Of a stretch of DNA of 5,781 nucleotides, positions 1 through 5,781 are shown piece after piece. The notes beneath the pieces were generated by a model that was not told the origin of the DNA, searched no databases, and saw nothing but the letters and a program-made list of their open reading frames with translations. The position numbers were made by a program, and so were the translations under genes. Each line of letters opens with the position of its first letter. Within the stretch, counting starts at the first letter, position 1. The DNA is from Candidatus Pelagibacter sp. (GTDB lineage Bacteria > Pseudomonadota > Alphaproteobacteria > Pelagibacterales > Pelagibacteraceae), in the NCBI GenBank assembly GCA_028227525.1, contig JAOJAE010000032.1:1-5781 (forward strand). The letters run 5' to 3'.

Positions 1-1952
1 CTAGTAAACCATTAGTATCTGACAAAGAATATGATGATTTAAAAAATAGTATTTTGATTTTAGAGAGCAAATACTCTTATCTCAATTCAGAAAAATCACC
101 ATCAAAAGTTGTTGGATTTAAACCATCCAAAAACTTCCAAAAAGTAGCTCATAGAGCTCCAATGCTTTCATTGGCAAATGCTTTTGGAAAAGAAGACTTA
201 ATTAACTTTGAAAAAAAAATATTAAATTTTTTATCTAAAAATGATGATTTTAAACTTTCCTACAGTGCAGAGCCAAAGATTGATGGTATATCAGCTTCAT
301 TGATATATAAAAATGGTGAGTTTAAGATTGGATTATCAAGAGGAGATGGAAAAGAAGGTGAAGATATAACAGTAAATCTTTCAACCATAAAAGATATTCC
401 AAAAAAAATTGAGTCCAAAGATTTTCCTAAAGAAATTGATATAAGAGGTGAAGTATTTATACAAAATAGTGATTTTGAAAATTTAAAAGAAAAATTTGCA
501 AATCCAAGGAATGCAGCATCAGGATCATTACGACAAAAAAACCCAGAAGAAACAAAAAAAATTCCCTTAAAATTTATTGCTTATACTTACGGTTATGAAA
601 AAGGTCTTAAAGTAAAAAATCAAACAGATTTCTTAAAAACTTTAAATGATTGGGGCTTTAAAACAAATCCATTAAATAAATTAGTTACAGGCGTTGACAA
701 TTTATTAATTAATTATTCAAACATAGAAAAAAGCAGAACAAAAATTGATTTTGATATTGATGGTATAGTTTATAAAATTAACGATTTCGAACTTCAAAAA
801 AGACTAGGGAATGTTTCAAATTCACCAAGGTGGGCCATTGCACATAAATTTGCCTCTAATAAAGCCATTTCCAAAATTCTTAATATCGAAATTCAAATTG
901 GAAGAACAGGAGCTTTAACACCAGTTGCAAAAATTAAGCCAATTAATATTGGTGGAGTAGTGGTATCTAATGCAACTTTACATAATGAAGATGAAATTGA
1001 TAGAAAAGATATAAGAATTGGAGATTTAGCAACTATTGAGCGAGCTGGAGATGTAATACCCCATATACTTTCAGTTGATAAAACTAAGAGATATAAAAAA
1101 TCATTAAAATTTATTTTTCCTAAAAAATGTCCTTCATGTGGCTCTAAAACAATTAAAGAATTTAATAATATTACAAAAAAAGAAGATGCAGTAAGAAGAT
1201 GTTCTAGTGAAGGATATCATTGTGAGAAAATTGCAATAGAAAAATTAAAACATTTTGTTTCTAAAGAAGCTTTTAATATTGATGGCTTTGGTAAAAAAAT
1301 AGTAGAAAACTTTTGGAAACTCAATTTAATAAAATTACCACAAGATATATTTAATTTAGATTTTAAAAAAATAGAAAATCTTGAAGGTTGGGGCAAACAA
1401 TCGATGGAAAATTTAAAATATTCAATTAATCAAAGAAAAAATATTTCTTTAGAAAGATTAATCTATTCGCTAGGTATCAGGCATATTGGTTTAGAAAATG
1501 CAAAAATTTTATCAAAATATTTTAAATCATTTTCAAACTTCATTAATTTTTCCAATGAAGTAAATTCAAATGACATATTGAATATTGATGGAATTGGAGA
1601 AACTCAGTTGCAGTCAGTTAAAAATTTTTTTAATAATAAAGTAAATCTAAATATTTTAAAAGATTTACAAAAAATTCTAGAGGTAAAAAAAGCAGTAACA
1701 AAACAAAAAAATGGATTATTAAATGAAAAAACATTTATGGTAACTGGAAAATTAAATGGAATTAGTAGAGCAGAAGTAAAATCTTTAATAGAAGAAAATT
1801 CTGGATCTTCAGTAAGTACTGTAAGTGGAAAATTAGATTATTTAATCATTGGGGATAAACCAACAAAGAATAAAGTTGATAAAGCTATAGAGCTGAAGAT
1901 TACTATATTAAATCAAAGACAATTTTTGAAGATGTTAAATATAACTAGCTAA
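1..1952 (+). CDS. ligA: NAD+-dependent DNA ligase LigA (5'-truncated by window edge)
   Basis: LigA seals nicks in duplex DNA during replication and repair, using NAD+ to adenylate an active-site lysine. The reading frame is already open at base 3 (first full codon) and starts SKPLVSDKEYDDL, the end of domain Ia with its Asp/Tyr/Asp NMN-contact residues. The true start is therefore off-window and roughly 25 residues are missing; the TTG at 54 is internal. Counting residues from base 3 (649 in all), the adenylation domain has the KxDG motif EPKIDG with nucleophile Lys92 (bases 276-278), then RGDGKEGEDIT, IDIRGEVF, FDIDGIVYKIND and WAIAHKF. The OB fold carries QIGRTGALTPVA and SNATLHNEDEI. A zinc ribbon follows with Cys376, 379, 400 and 407, then helix-hairpin-helix repeats (GFGKKI, LEGWGKQS, LGIRHIG, IDGIGETQ) and a BRCT domain at about 572-649 (TFMVTGKLNGISR, LDYLIIGDKPT). 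All domains are present and the length fits the roughly 670-residue family. The 3' end overlaps the convergent pepP gene. The domain identification is secure. Confidence 0.97.
   Translation, partial: SKPLVSDKEYDDLKNSILILESKYSYLNSEKSPSKVVGFKPSKNFQKVAHRAPMLSLANAFGKEDLINFEKKILNFLSKNDDFKLSYSAEPKIDGISASLIYKNGEFKIGLSRGDGKEGEDITVNLSTIKDIPKKIESKDFPKEIDIRGEVFIQNSDFENLKEKFANPRNAASGSLRQKNPEETKKIPLKFIAYTYGYEKGLKVKNQTDFLKTLNDWGFKTNPLNKLVTGVDNLLINYSNIEKSRTKIDFDIDGIVYKINDFELQKRLGNVSNSPRWAIAHKFASNKAISKILNIEIQIGRTGALTPVAKIKPINIGGVVVSNATLHNEDEIDRKDIRIGDLATIERAGDVIPHILSVDKTKRYKKSLKFIFPKKCPSCGSKTIKEFNNITKKEDAVRRCSSEGYHCEKIAIEKLKHFVSKEAFNIDGFGKKIVENFWKLNLIKLPQDIFNLDFKKIENLEGWGKQSMENLKYSINQRKNISLERLIYSLGIRHIGLENAKILSKYFKSFSNFINFSNEVNSNDILNIDGIGETQLQSVKNFFNNKVNLNILKDLQKILEVKKAVTKQKNGLLNEKTFMVTGKLNGISRAEVKSLIEENSGSSVSTVSGKLDYLIIGDKPTKNKVDKAIELKITILNQRQFLKMLNITS
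1935..1952. other. 18-bp tail-to-tail overlap of ligA and pepP
   Basis: The last codons of ligA (ending Ile-Thr-Ser-stop) and of pepP (ending Ala-Ser-Tyr-Ile-stop) are read from opposite strands of the same 18 bp. There is therefore no intergenic terminator between the convergent genes, and neither side shows a strong hairpin followed by a T-run. Confidence 0.9.
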
Positions 1953-3629
1953 CCATTTTCTCTCATTAGGAGAAAGATATTTTGAAATTTTTGAATACAC
2001 ATTTAAATGATATTTGAAAAGATAATTTTTTTCTGATTTAGTTAAAAGATTAAAATTAATTAAATCCTTTTCTATTGGAGCAAGAGTTAAATTTTCAAAG
2101 CATATTTTTTTTTTAACTTTTTTAACAAAAACAAGATTTTCTATTCTGATACCGTAAGAACCTCTTTTATAAAAGCCTGGTTCATTACTTAAAATCATAC
2201 CTTTTTGAATTTTGATCTTATTCAGCTTGGAAAGTGATTGAGGTCCTTCATGAACGTTTAAAAAGAAACCAACACCATGTCCTGTTCCATGAGCATAATC
2301 TAATTTACTTTCCTTTAAATATTTTCTTGCTCTTCTGTCTATTTTTATGCCTGTATTATCTACCTTTAAATCTGTATTTGCTACAGCAATATGTCCTTTT
2401 AATACTTTGGTGTAAATATTTTTGATGTTTTGTTTTGGTTTTGTAAAACAAATAGTTCTAGTAACATCAGTAGTTCCATATTTATATTGACCACCTGAGT
2501 CACATAAAAAAATATCATTTTTTTTTATTGTTCTACAGCTACCTTTTTTAGCTCTATAATGAACAATAGCTCCATTTTTACCAGATCCTGCAATCGTTTC
2601 AAAGCTAGGATATAGATAATTCTTATTTTGTTTTCTAAATTTTTCTAATTTTATCTGAGCGTCCACTTCAGTAATTTTTTTTTTATTTACTTGTTTAATC
2701 CAATAAATAAATTTTGTTAAAGCAACACCATCTATGACATGTGATTTAATCATATTATTAATTTCAGTGTTATTTTTTATAGCCTTTAAGTGATAAGTTG
2801 GATCTTCTCTTTTTATAATCTTAAATTTAGATTTAATAATATTTTCAAAAAAAACTGAACAAGATTTATTATCAATTATAAAATTTTTACCACTTAAGGT
2901 TAAAATTTTTTTAGGTAAATCACTTTCGACAAATAATTGATTTTTGTTAATTATTTTTTCTTTTACTAATTTTTTAGCTTTATAAGGCTCAGTTATCAAA
3001 AATATTTTTTTTGATTTATTTATAATTAATCTTGAATTTGGTACAGGGCTATTAGGGCCATCACCACCTCTAATGTTTAAAATCCAAGCTACATTTTCTG
3101 GGGCTGTTACAAATAAATTATCAGCTTTATTTTTTTTTAAGTAATTTACAATTTTATTAATTTTTGATTTACTATTTTCTCCAACAATTTCATCCTTTAG
3201 TGAAAAAAAAGGAGAACTTTTAATAACTTTTTGATTTTTTATTTCATCTATTAAATTGTTAGATAGAAATTTAATTTTATTATTTTTTAAAAAATAATTT
3301 TTTATTTGTTGATGTGTAAATAATTTTGGGTCTAACCCCAACTTTAGATTTTTGAATAAATTACAATTTATTATTTTTTCGTAACTAGCAATTTTAAAAT
3401 ATTTTCCACTCTCCATTTCACTTTGAATAGTATATCTACCATCTGTAAATAAATAGTTCTTATCTTTTAAAACAACAGCTAAACCTGCAGAGCCACTAAA
3501 ATTTGAAATAATTTTTAATCTATTAATTTTTGAATATTCTGTGAAATAATCATCATTTTTTGGAACAACATAACCATCTATATCGTACTTTTTAAATTTT
3601 TTTCTTAACTCTTTTACTTCTTTGTTCAT
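1935..3629 (-). CDS. pepP: Xaa-Pro aminopeptidase (aminopeptidase P, peptidase family M24B)
   Basis: A cytosolic dinuclear-metal peptidase that removes the N-terminal residue from peptides whose second residue is proline. It is 564 residues long and of the long three-domain type (usually about 590-620), so it is slightly compact. The first creatinase-like domain spans about 5-130 (DGYVVPKNDDYF, NFSGSAGLAVVL, LFTDGRYTIQSE). The second spans about 140-275 (ENVAWILNIRGGDGPNSPV). The pita-bread catalytic domain spans about 285-500. All five expected metal ligands are present: Asp377 (LCDSGGQY), Asp388 (TTDVTRT), His451 (HGTGHGVG), Glu483 (SNEPGFY) and Glu497 (IRIENL). The supporting histidines His357 (IVHYRA), His447 and His460 (NVHEGP) are also intact. 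The C-terminal M24 extension ends in LSPNERKWL. No signal peptide or membrane segment is seen. The ATG is set by its overlap with the uvrD stop and leads directly into the first domain. The 3' end runs 18 bp into convergent ligA. The symbol pepP is used in the general sense; substrate range is inferred from the family. Confidence 0.95.
   Translation of the reverse strand: MNKEVKELRKKFKKYDIDGYVVPKNDDYFTEYSKINRLKIISNFSGSAGLAVVLKDKNYLFTDGRYTIQSEMESGKYFKIASYEKIINCNLFKNLKLGLDPKLFTHQQIKNYFLKNNKIKFLSNNLIDEIKNQKVIKSSPFFSLKDEIVGENSKSKINKIVNYLKKNKADNLFVTAPENVAWILNIRGGDGPNSPVPNSRLIINKSKKIFLITEPYKAKKLVKEKIINKNQLFVESDLPKKILTLSGKNFIIDNKSCSVFFENIIKSKFKIIKREDPTYHLKAIKNNTEINNMIKSHVIDGVALTKFIYWIKQVNKKKITEVDAQIKLEKFRKQNKNYLYPSFETIAGSGKNGAIVHYRAKKGSCRTIKKNDIFLCDSGGQYKYGTTDVTRTICFTKPKQNIKNIYTKVLKGHIAVANTDLKVDNTGIKIDRRARKYLKESKLDYAHGTGHGVGFFLNVHEGPQSLSKLNKIKIQKGMILSNEPGFYKRGSYGIRIENLVFVKKVKKKICFENLTLAPIEKDLINFNLLTKSEKNYLFKYHLNVYSKISKYLSPNERKWLASYI
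3626..3629 (-). other. ATGA stop-start overlap joining uvrD to pepP
   Basis: The uvrD stop codon TGA and the pepP start codon ATG share bases in a 4-nt ATGA. Such junctions usually mark co-transcribed genes in which the ribosome that terminates on the first gene re-initiates on the second. There is no room for a separate promoter except inside uvrD. Confidence 0.85.
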
Positions 3630-5662
3630 TTAATTCTCTTTTGATATCGTATCCATCCAGGGCTTCTTGTTCCTTCTTCAATTTCAAAATCTTGATTAAA
3701 TTCAAAATCTTGACCATCGTCAACTTCTTCATCAAAAAAAGAATTTTTCTCTAAATGCTTTTCTGGTAATTCTTCTATAAATCTTGAAGCCATACTATCA
3801 ATCCAATCACCCTGGTAAAACCTATTCATTGAAAAAGAAATTATAGCTTTTTTTTTAGCCCTCGTAATGCCGACATAAGCTAAACGTCGCTCTTCTTCTA
3901 GTCCATTTTGACCTTTTTCTTCAATTGATTTTTGATGAGGAAACAATCCCTCTTCCCAGCCAGGAAGAAAAACTACATCAAATTCTAGACCTTTTGCTGC
4001 ATGCATAGTCATCATGTTAATCTTTTCACCATCCCATTCTTGATCGATTGAAGTGGCCAAAGAAACATGTTCCAAAAAACTTTCTAGATTGTCAAATTCC
4101 TTCATCGCACTTAGTAATTCTTTAATATTCTCTAATCTATTTTCATTATCTAGATCTTTTTTATTTTTAAGCATTGCTGAGTATCCAGACTCGTCTAAAA
4201 CTATTTGTAGTAATTTTACATGATTAATTTTTTTAATATTAAGATCATTTCTCCACTTGTTTAATGCATTAAGAAAAAAACTAAGACCTATTTTTGTTTT
4301 TGGCTTAATTAAATTTTGTTCAAGCATTTTATTTGCAGCAGACTCTAGACTTAAATTATTTTCTTTTCCAAACTCATGAACAGTTTTTAAGGTAGTGTCT
4401 CCAATTGATCTTTTAGGATTGTTGACAATTCTTTCAAAAGCAAGATCATCTTTTTCTTGATGGATTAGTCTTAAATAAGCAACACAATCTTTTATCTCAG
4501 CTCTTTCATAAAATTTTGTTCCCCCTAAAATTCTGTAAGGCATACCTATTTTAAGAAATCGTTCTTCAAATTCTCTTGTTTGAAATATAGCTCTAACTAA
4601 AATGGCCATTTCATTGAATGAGTATTTTTTTTTTAATTTTTTTTCAATTTCATCTGAAATTCCAATCGCTTCATCTTTTCCATTTTTAAAGCAATTAAGT
4701 TTAACTAAATCTCCTTCCTCCATAGTGGTTGTAAGTGTTTTGCCAACTCTATTCTGATTATTTGAAATTAGATTTGAAGCAACAGATAGAATATTTTGTG
4801 AAGATCTATAGTTTTGCTCAAGTCTTATTACTTTTGTATTTTTATAAACTTGATCAAATTCTAAGAAATTTTTAATTTCTGCTCCTCTCCAACTATAAAT
4901 GGATTGATCATCATCTCCAACACAACATAAATTCTTGGTTTTTTCAGATAATAAATTTAACCATTTGCTTTGAATAAAATTAGTATCTTGATACTCATCA
5001 ACTAAAATATACTTAAAGTTAGTTGAATAGATCTGTCTAATATCAGGATAATTTTCTAAAATTTTTACAGTATGCAAGATTAAGTCACCAAAATCACATG
5101 AATTTAAGTCTATTAGTTTCTGTTGATAGATTTTATATAGAGGAAGTATAGTTTTCTCATATACATCTCTATTATTTACTATAACTTCAGATGGGTAATA
5201 TCCTTTGTTTTTCCATCGATCAATTATTGCTAATATAAATCTAGGTGCTAATTGCTTGATATCAATGTTTTCACTTTTACAGATATTTTTAATAAGTCTT
5301 GTTTGATCGTCAGTATCTATAATAGTAAAATTAGAATTTAAATTTGCAGCTGTCGCGTGTTTTCTAAGTATCTTGGCACATATTGAATGAAATGTTCCAA
5401 GCCAAGAAAGACCAGTTGCAGCTGAACCGAGCATCTTGCTCACTCTTGTTTGCATTTCTTTTGCAGCTTTATTGGTAAAAGTTACTGATAAAATTTGATT
5501 TGGAAATGCTTTCTTTTCTTTTATTATGTGAGCAATTCTTGAGGTTAAAACCTTAGTTTTTCCAGATCCTGCACCTGCAACAATTAACAATGGACCCTCT
5601 AAATGCAATACAGCTTCTTTTTGAGCATTATTTAGGTTTTTTAAATAATCAGAGTTTATCAT
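3626..5662 (-). CDS. uvrD: ATP-dependent 3'-5' DNA helicase UvrD/PcrA (SF1A), without C-terminal Tudor-like domain
   Basis: A superfamily 1A helicase that unwinds DNA 3' to 5'. In nucleotide excision repair it releases UvrC and the cut oligonucleotide; it also unwinds the nicked strand in mismatch repair. All signature motifs are intact: Q motif LNNAQKEAV (Gln14), Walker A AGAGSGKT (Lys35), Ia VTFTNKAAKEM (60-70), LGTFHSI (88-94), Walker B VDEYQDTN (Asp222/Glu223), III VGDDDQSIYSWRGA (248-261), IV RLEQNYRS (280-287), V MTMHAAKGLEFD (551-562) and VI RRLAYVGITRAK (592-603). Domain 2B lies between about 380 and 545 and includes NNPKRSIGDTTL. The protein has 678 residues, whereas E. coli UvrD has 720 and many alphaproteobacterial versions are longer. 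The core stops near RFIEELPEKH (628-636); a strongly acidic tail (643-663) and a basic end (SPGWIRYQKR) follow, with no Tudor-like domain. The start ATG precedes the Q motif at the usual distance but has no clear Shine-Dalgarno site. UvrD is preferred to Rep because of the motif wording; UvrD and PcrA are orthologous. Confidence 0.96.
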   Translation of the reverse strand: MINSDYLKNLNNAQKEAVLHLEGPLLIVAGAGSGKTKVLTSRIAHIIKEKKAFPNQILSVTFTNKAAKEMQTRVSKMLGSAATGLSWLGTFHSICAKILRKHATAANLNSNFTIIDTDDQTRLIKNICKSENIDIKQLAPRFILAIIDRWKNKGYYPSEVIVNNRDVYEKTILPLYKIYQQKLIDLNSCDFGDLILHTVKILENYPDIRQIYSTNFKYILVDEYQDTNFIQSKWLNLLSEKTKNLCCVGDDDQSIYSWRGAEIKNFLEFDQVYKNTKVIRLEQNYRSSQNILSVASNLISNNQNRVGKTLTTTMEEGDLVKLNCFKNGKDEAIGISDEIEKKLKKKYSFNEMAILVRAIFQTREFEERFLKIGMPYRILGGTKFYERAEIKDCVAYLRLIHQEKDDLAFERIVNNPKRSIGDTTLKTVHEFGKENNLSLESAANKMLEQNLIKPKTKIGLSFFLNALNKWRNDLNIKKINHVKLLQIVLDESGYSAMLKNKKDLDNENRLENIKELLSAMKEFDNLESFLEHVSLATSIDQEWDGEKINMMTMHAAKGLEFDVVFLPGWEEGLFPHQKSIEEKGQNGLEEERRLAYVGITRAKKKAIISFSMNRFYQGDWIDSMASRFIEELPEKHLEKNSFFDEEVDDGQDFEFNQDFEIEEGTRSPGWIRYQKRIK
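3635..3640 (-). promoter_or_regulatory. Weak Shine-Dalgarno-like site for pepP
   Basis: The minus strand reads AAGAGA with five bases between it and the pepP ATG, a partial match to AAGGAG. It lies inside the last codons of uvrD, so ribosomes finishing uvrD would cover it. Together with the ATGA junction this favours translational coupling. Confidence 0.4.
3683..3718 (-). repeat. 18-nt in-frame tandem duplication in the uvrD tail
   Basis: A perfect 13-nt match, TTCAAAATCTTGA on the plus strand, occurs at 3683-3695 and 3701-3713, a period of 18 nt or six codons. The encoded peptide is QDFEFN followed by QDFEIE (residues 651-662). The remaining five positions of each unit differ, so the duplication is not brand new. 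It lies in the acidic tail, outside the conserved helicase core. Confidence 0.75.
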
Positions 5663-5674
5663 TTTAAATATTTC

Positions 5675-5680
5675 ATTATA
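5675..5680 (-). promoter_or_regulatory. Candidate -10 element for the uvrD-pepP operon
   Basis: On the minus strand this hexamer is exactly TATAAT and lies 12 bp upstream of the uvrD ATG. Transcription would begin about 5-7 bp before the start codon, giving an almost leaderless mRNA, which fits the lack of a Shine-Dalgarno site. No good -35 hexamer is seen at 15-18 bp spacing. A perfect TATAAT can occur by chance in such AT-rich DNA, so position is the main support. Confidence 0.35.
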
Positions 5681-5682
5681 AG
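5677..5682 (+). promoter_or_regulatory. Candidate -10 element for the divergent right-edge gene
   Basis: TATAAG on the plus strand matches the -10 consensus at five of six bases and lies 12 bp before the ATG at 5695. It overlaps the minus-strand TATAAT, so one near-symmetrical ATTATAAG block could serve both directions. No convincing -35 is seen. The call depends on the downstream frame being a real gene. Confidence 0.25.
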
Positions 5683-5694
5683 TTGCATAGTTTT

Positions 5695-5781
5695 ATGAAC
5701 AGACATAATTTTTTTGTTAAATTTTTAAATAAGATCAACAGCTTTATAAATAGTCTATTAGAAAGAAATTTAAACAAATTA
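5695..5781 (+). CDS. N-terminal fragment of an unidentified divergent gene (3'-truncated by window edge)
   Basis: An ATG at 5695 opens a frame that stays free of stops through all 29 codons to the window end, beginning MNRHNFFVKFLNKINSF. In DNA this AT-rich, a chance run of that length is uncommon but not rare. Support comes from the position: divergent from uvrD, with a -10-like box just upstream. The visible residues alternate basic and hydrophobic positions, with Asn, Lys and Phe prominent, so the start could be an amphipathic or membrane-proximal segment. No transmembrane helix, signal peptide or motif is visible in this short stretch. No Shine-Dalgarno site precedes it. The frame is open back to a TAA at 5665-5667, and a TTG at 5683 is a less likely alternative start. 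I do not recognise the family. Confidence 0.5.
   Translation, partial: MNRHNFFVKFLNKINSFINSLLERNLNKL

Noticed and set aside
1957..1975. Inverted repeat TTTCTC / GAGAAA with a 7-nt loop just after the ligA stop, a possible ligA terminator
   Set aside because: The stem is only 6 bp and A/T-rich, no T-run follows directly on either strand, and the bases encode the conserved LSPNERKWL end of pepP, so protein coding is enough to explain it.
2234..2425. 63-codon open frame on the plus strand
   Set aside because: It lies entirely opposite the conserved catalytic part of pepP, its translation is a low-complexity Leu/Tyr/Phe-rich shadow, and no ribosome-binding site precedes it.
1935..3629. Possible frameshift or decay in pepP, given its shorter length and many homopolymers
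   Set aside because: All three domains, all five metal ligands and the C-terminal motif are present in one continuous frame, so the gene looks intact.
5659..5706. Minus-strand 15-codon frame (starts MSVHKT) whose TGA overlaps the uvrD ATG, a possible leader peptide
   Set aside because: It has no ribosome-binding site, most of it would lie upstream of the predicted uvrD transcription start, and it runs antisense to the start of the divergent frame. Frames this short are expected by chance here.
1..5781. Mobile elements, CRISPR arrays, tRNA/rRNA genes, defence or phage genes
   Set aside because: Nearly every base is assigned to three conserved housekeeping genes and the start of a fourth frame. 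No regularly spaced repeats, transposase or integrase motifs or structured RNA were seen, and base composition looks even throughout.

Overview
This is a compact, very AT-rich bacterial window with almost no non-coding DNA. Proteins are rich in Lys, Asn and Ile, A/T homopolymer runs are frequent, genes overlap, and Shine-Dalgarno sites are weak or missing. Together with alphaproteobacterial-style helicase motifs (for example MHAAKGLEFD and PGWEEGLFPH), this suggests a streamlined alphaproteobacterium of the SAR11/Pelagibacter type. That placement is an inference from sequence style, not from a marker gene.

Layout, left to right. (1) The window opens inside ligA, the NAD+-dependent DNA ligase, on the + strand. 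Only about the first 25 residues lie off the left edge, and the gene ends at 1952. (2) On the - strand, pepP (Xaa-Pro aminopeptidase, M24B) ends at 1935, so the two genes converge and overlap by 18 bp. (3) Upstream of pepP on the same strand is uvrD, an SF1A 3'-5' DNA helicase. Its TGA stop overlaps the pepP ATG in an ATGA junction, so uvrD-pepP reads as a translationally coupled two-gene operon. (4) At the right edge a divergent + strand frame starts at 5695 and stays open to the window end. It is probably the N-terminus of another gene, which I could not identify. Only 32 bp separate its ATG from the uvrD ATG.

LigA and UvrD both act in nucleotide excision repair and mismatch repair: UvrD removes the damaged strand, repair synthesis fills the gap and LigA seals the nick. 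PepP is a peptide-turnover enzyme with no obvious link to repair; its place behind uvrD most likely reflects genome compaction.

I see no mobile element, CRISPR array, RNA gene, riboswitch or defence system. There is no previously undescribed system that I can support. The points worth a second look are smaller: a UvrD that lacks the usual C-terminal Tudor-like domain and ends in an acidic tail with an 18-nt tandem duplication, a LigA zinc site with widened cysteine spacing, a tail-to-tail gene overlap with no terminator, and a very short divergent promoter region with a near-symmetrical -10 element.
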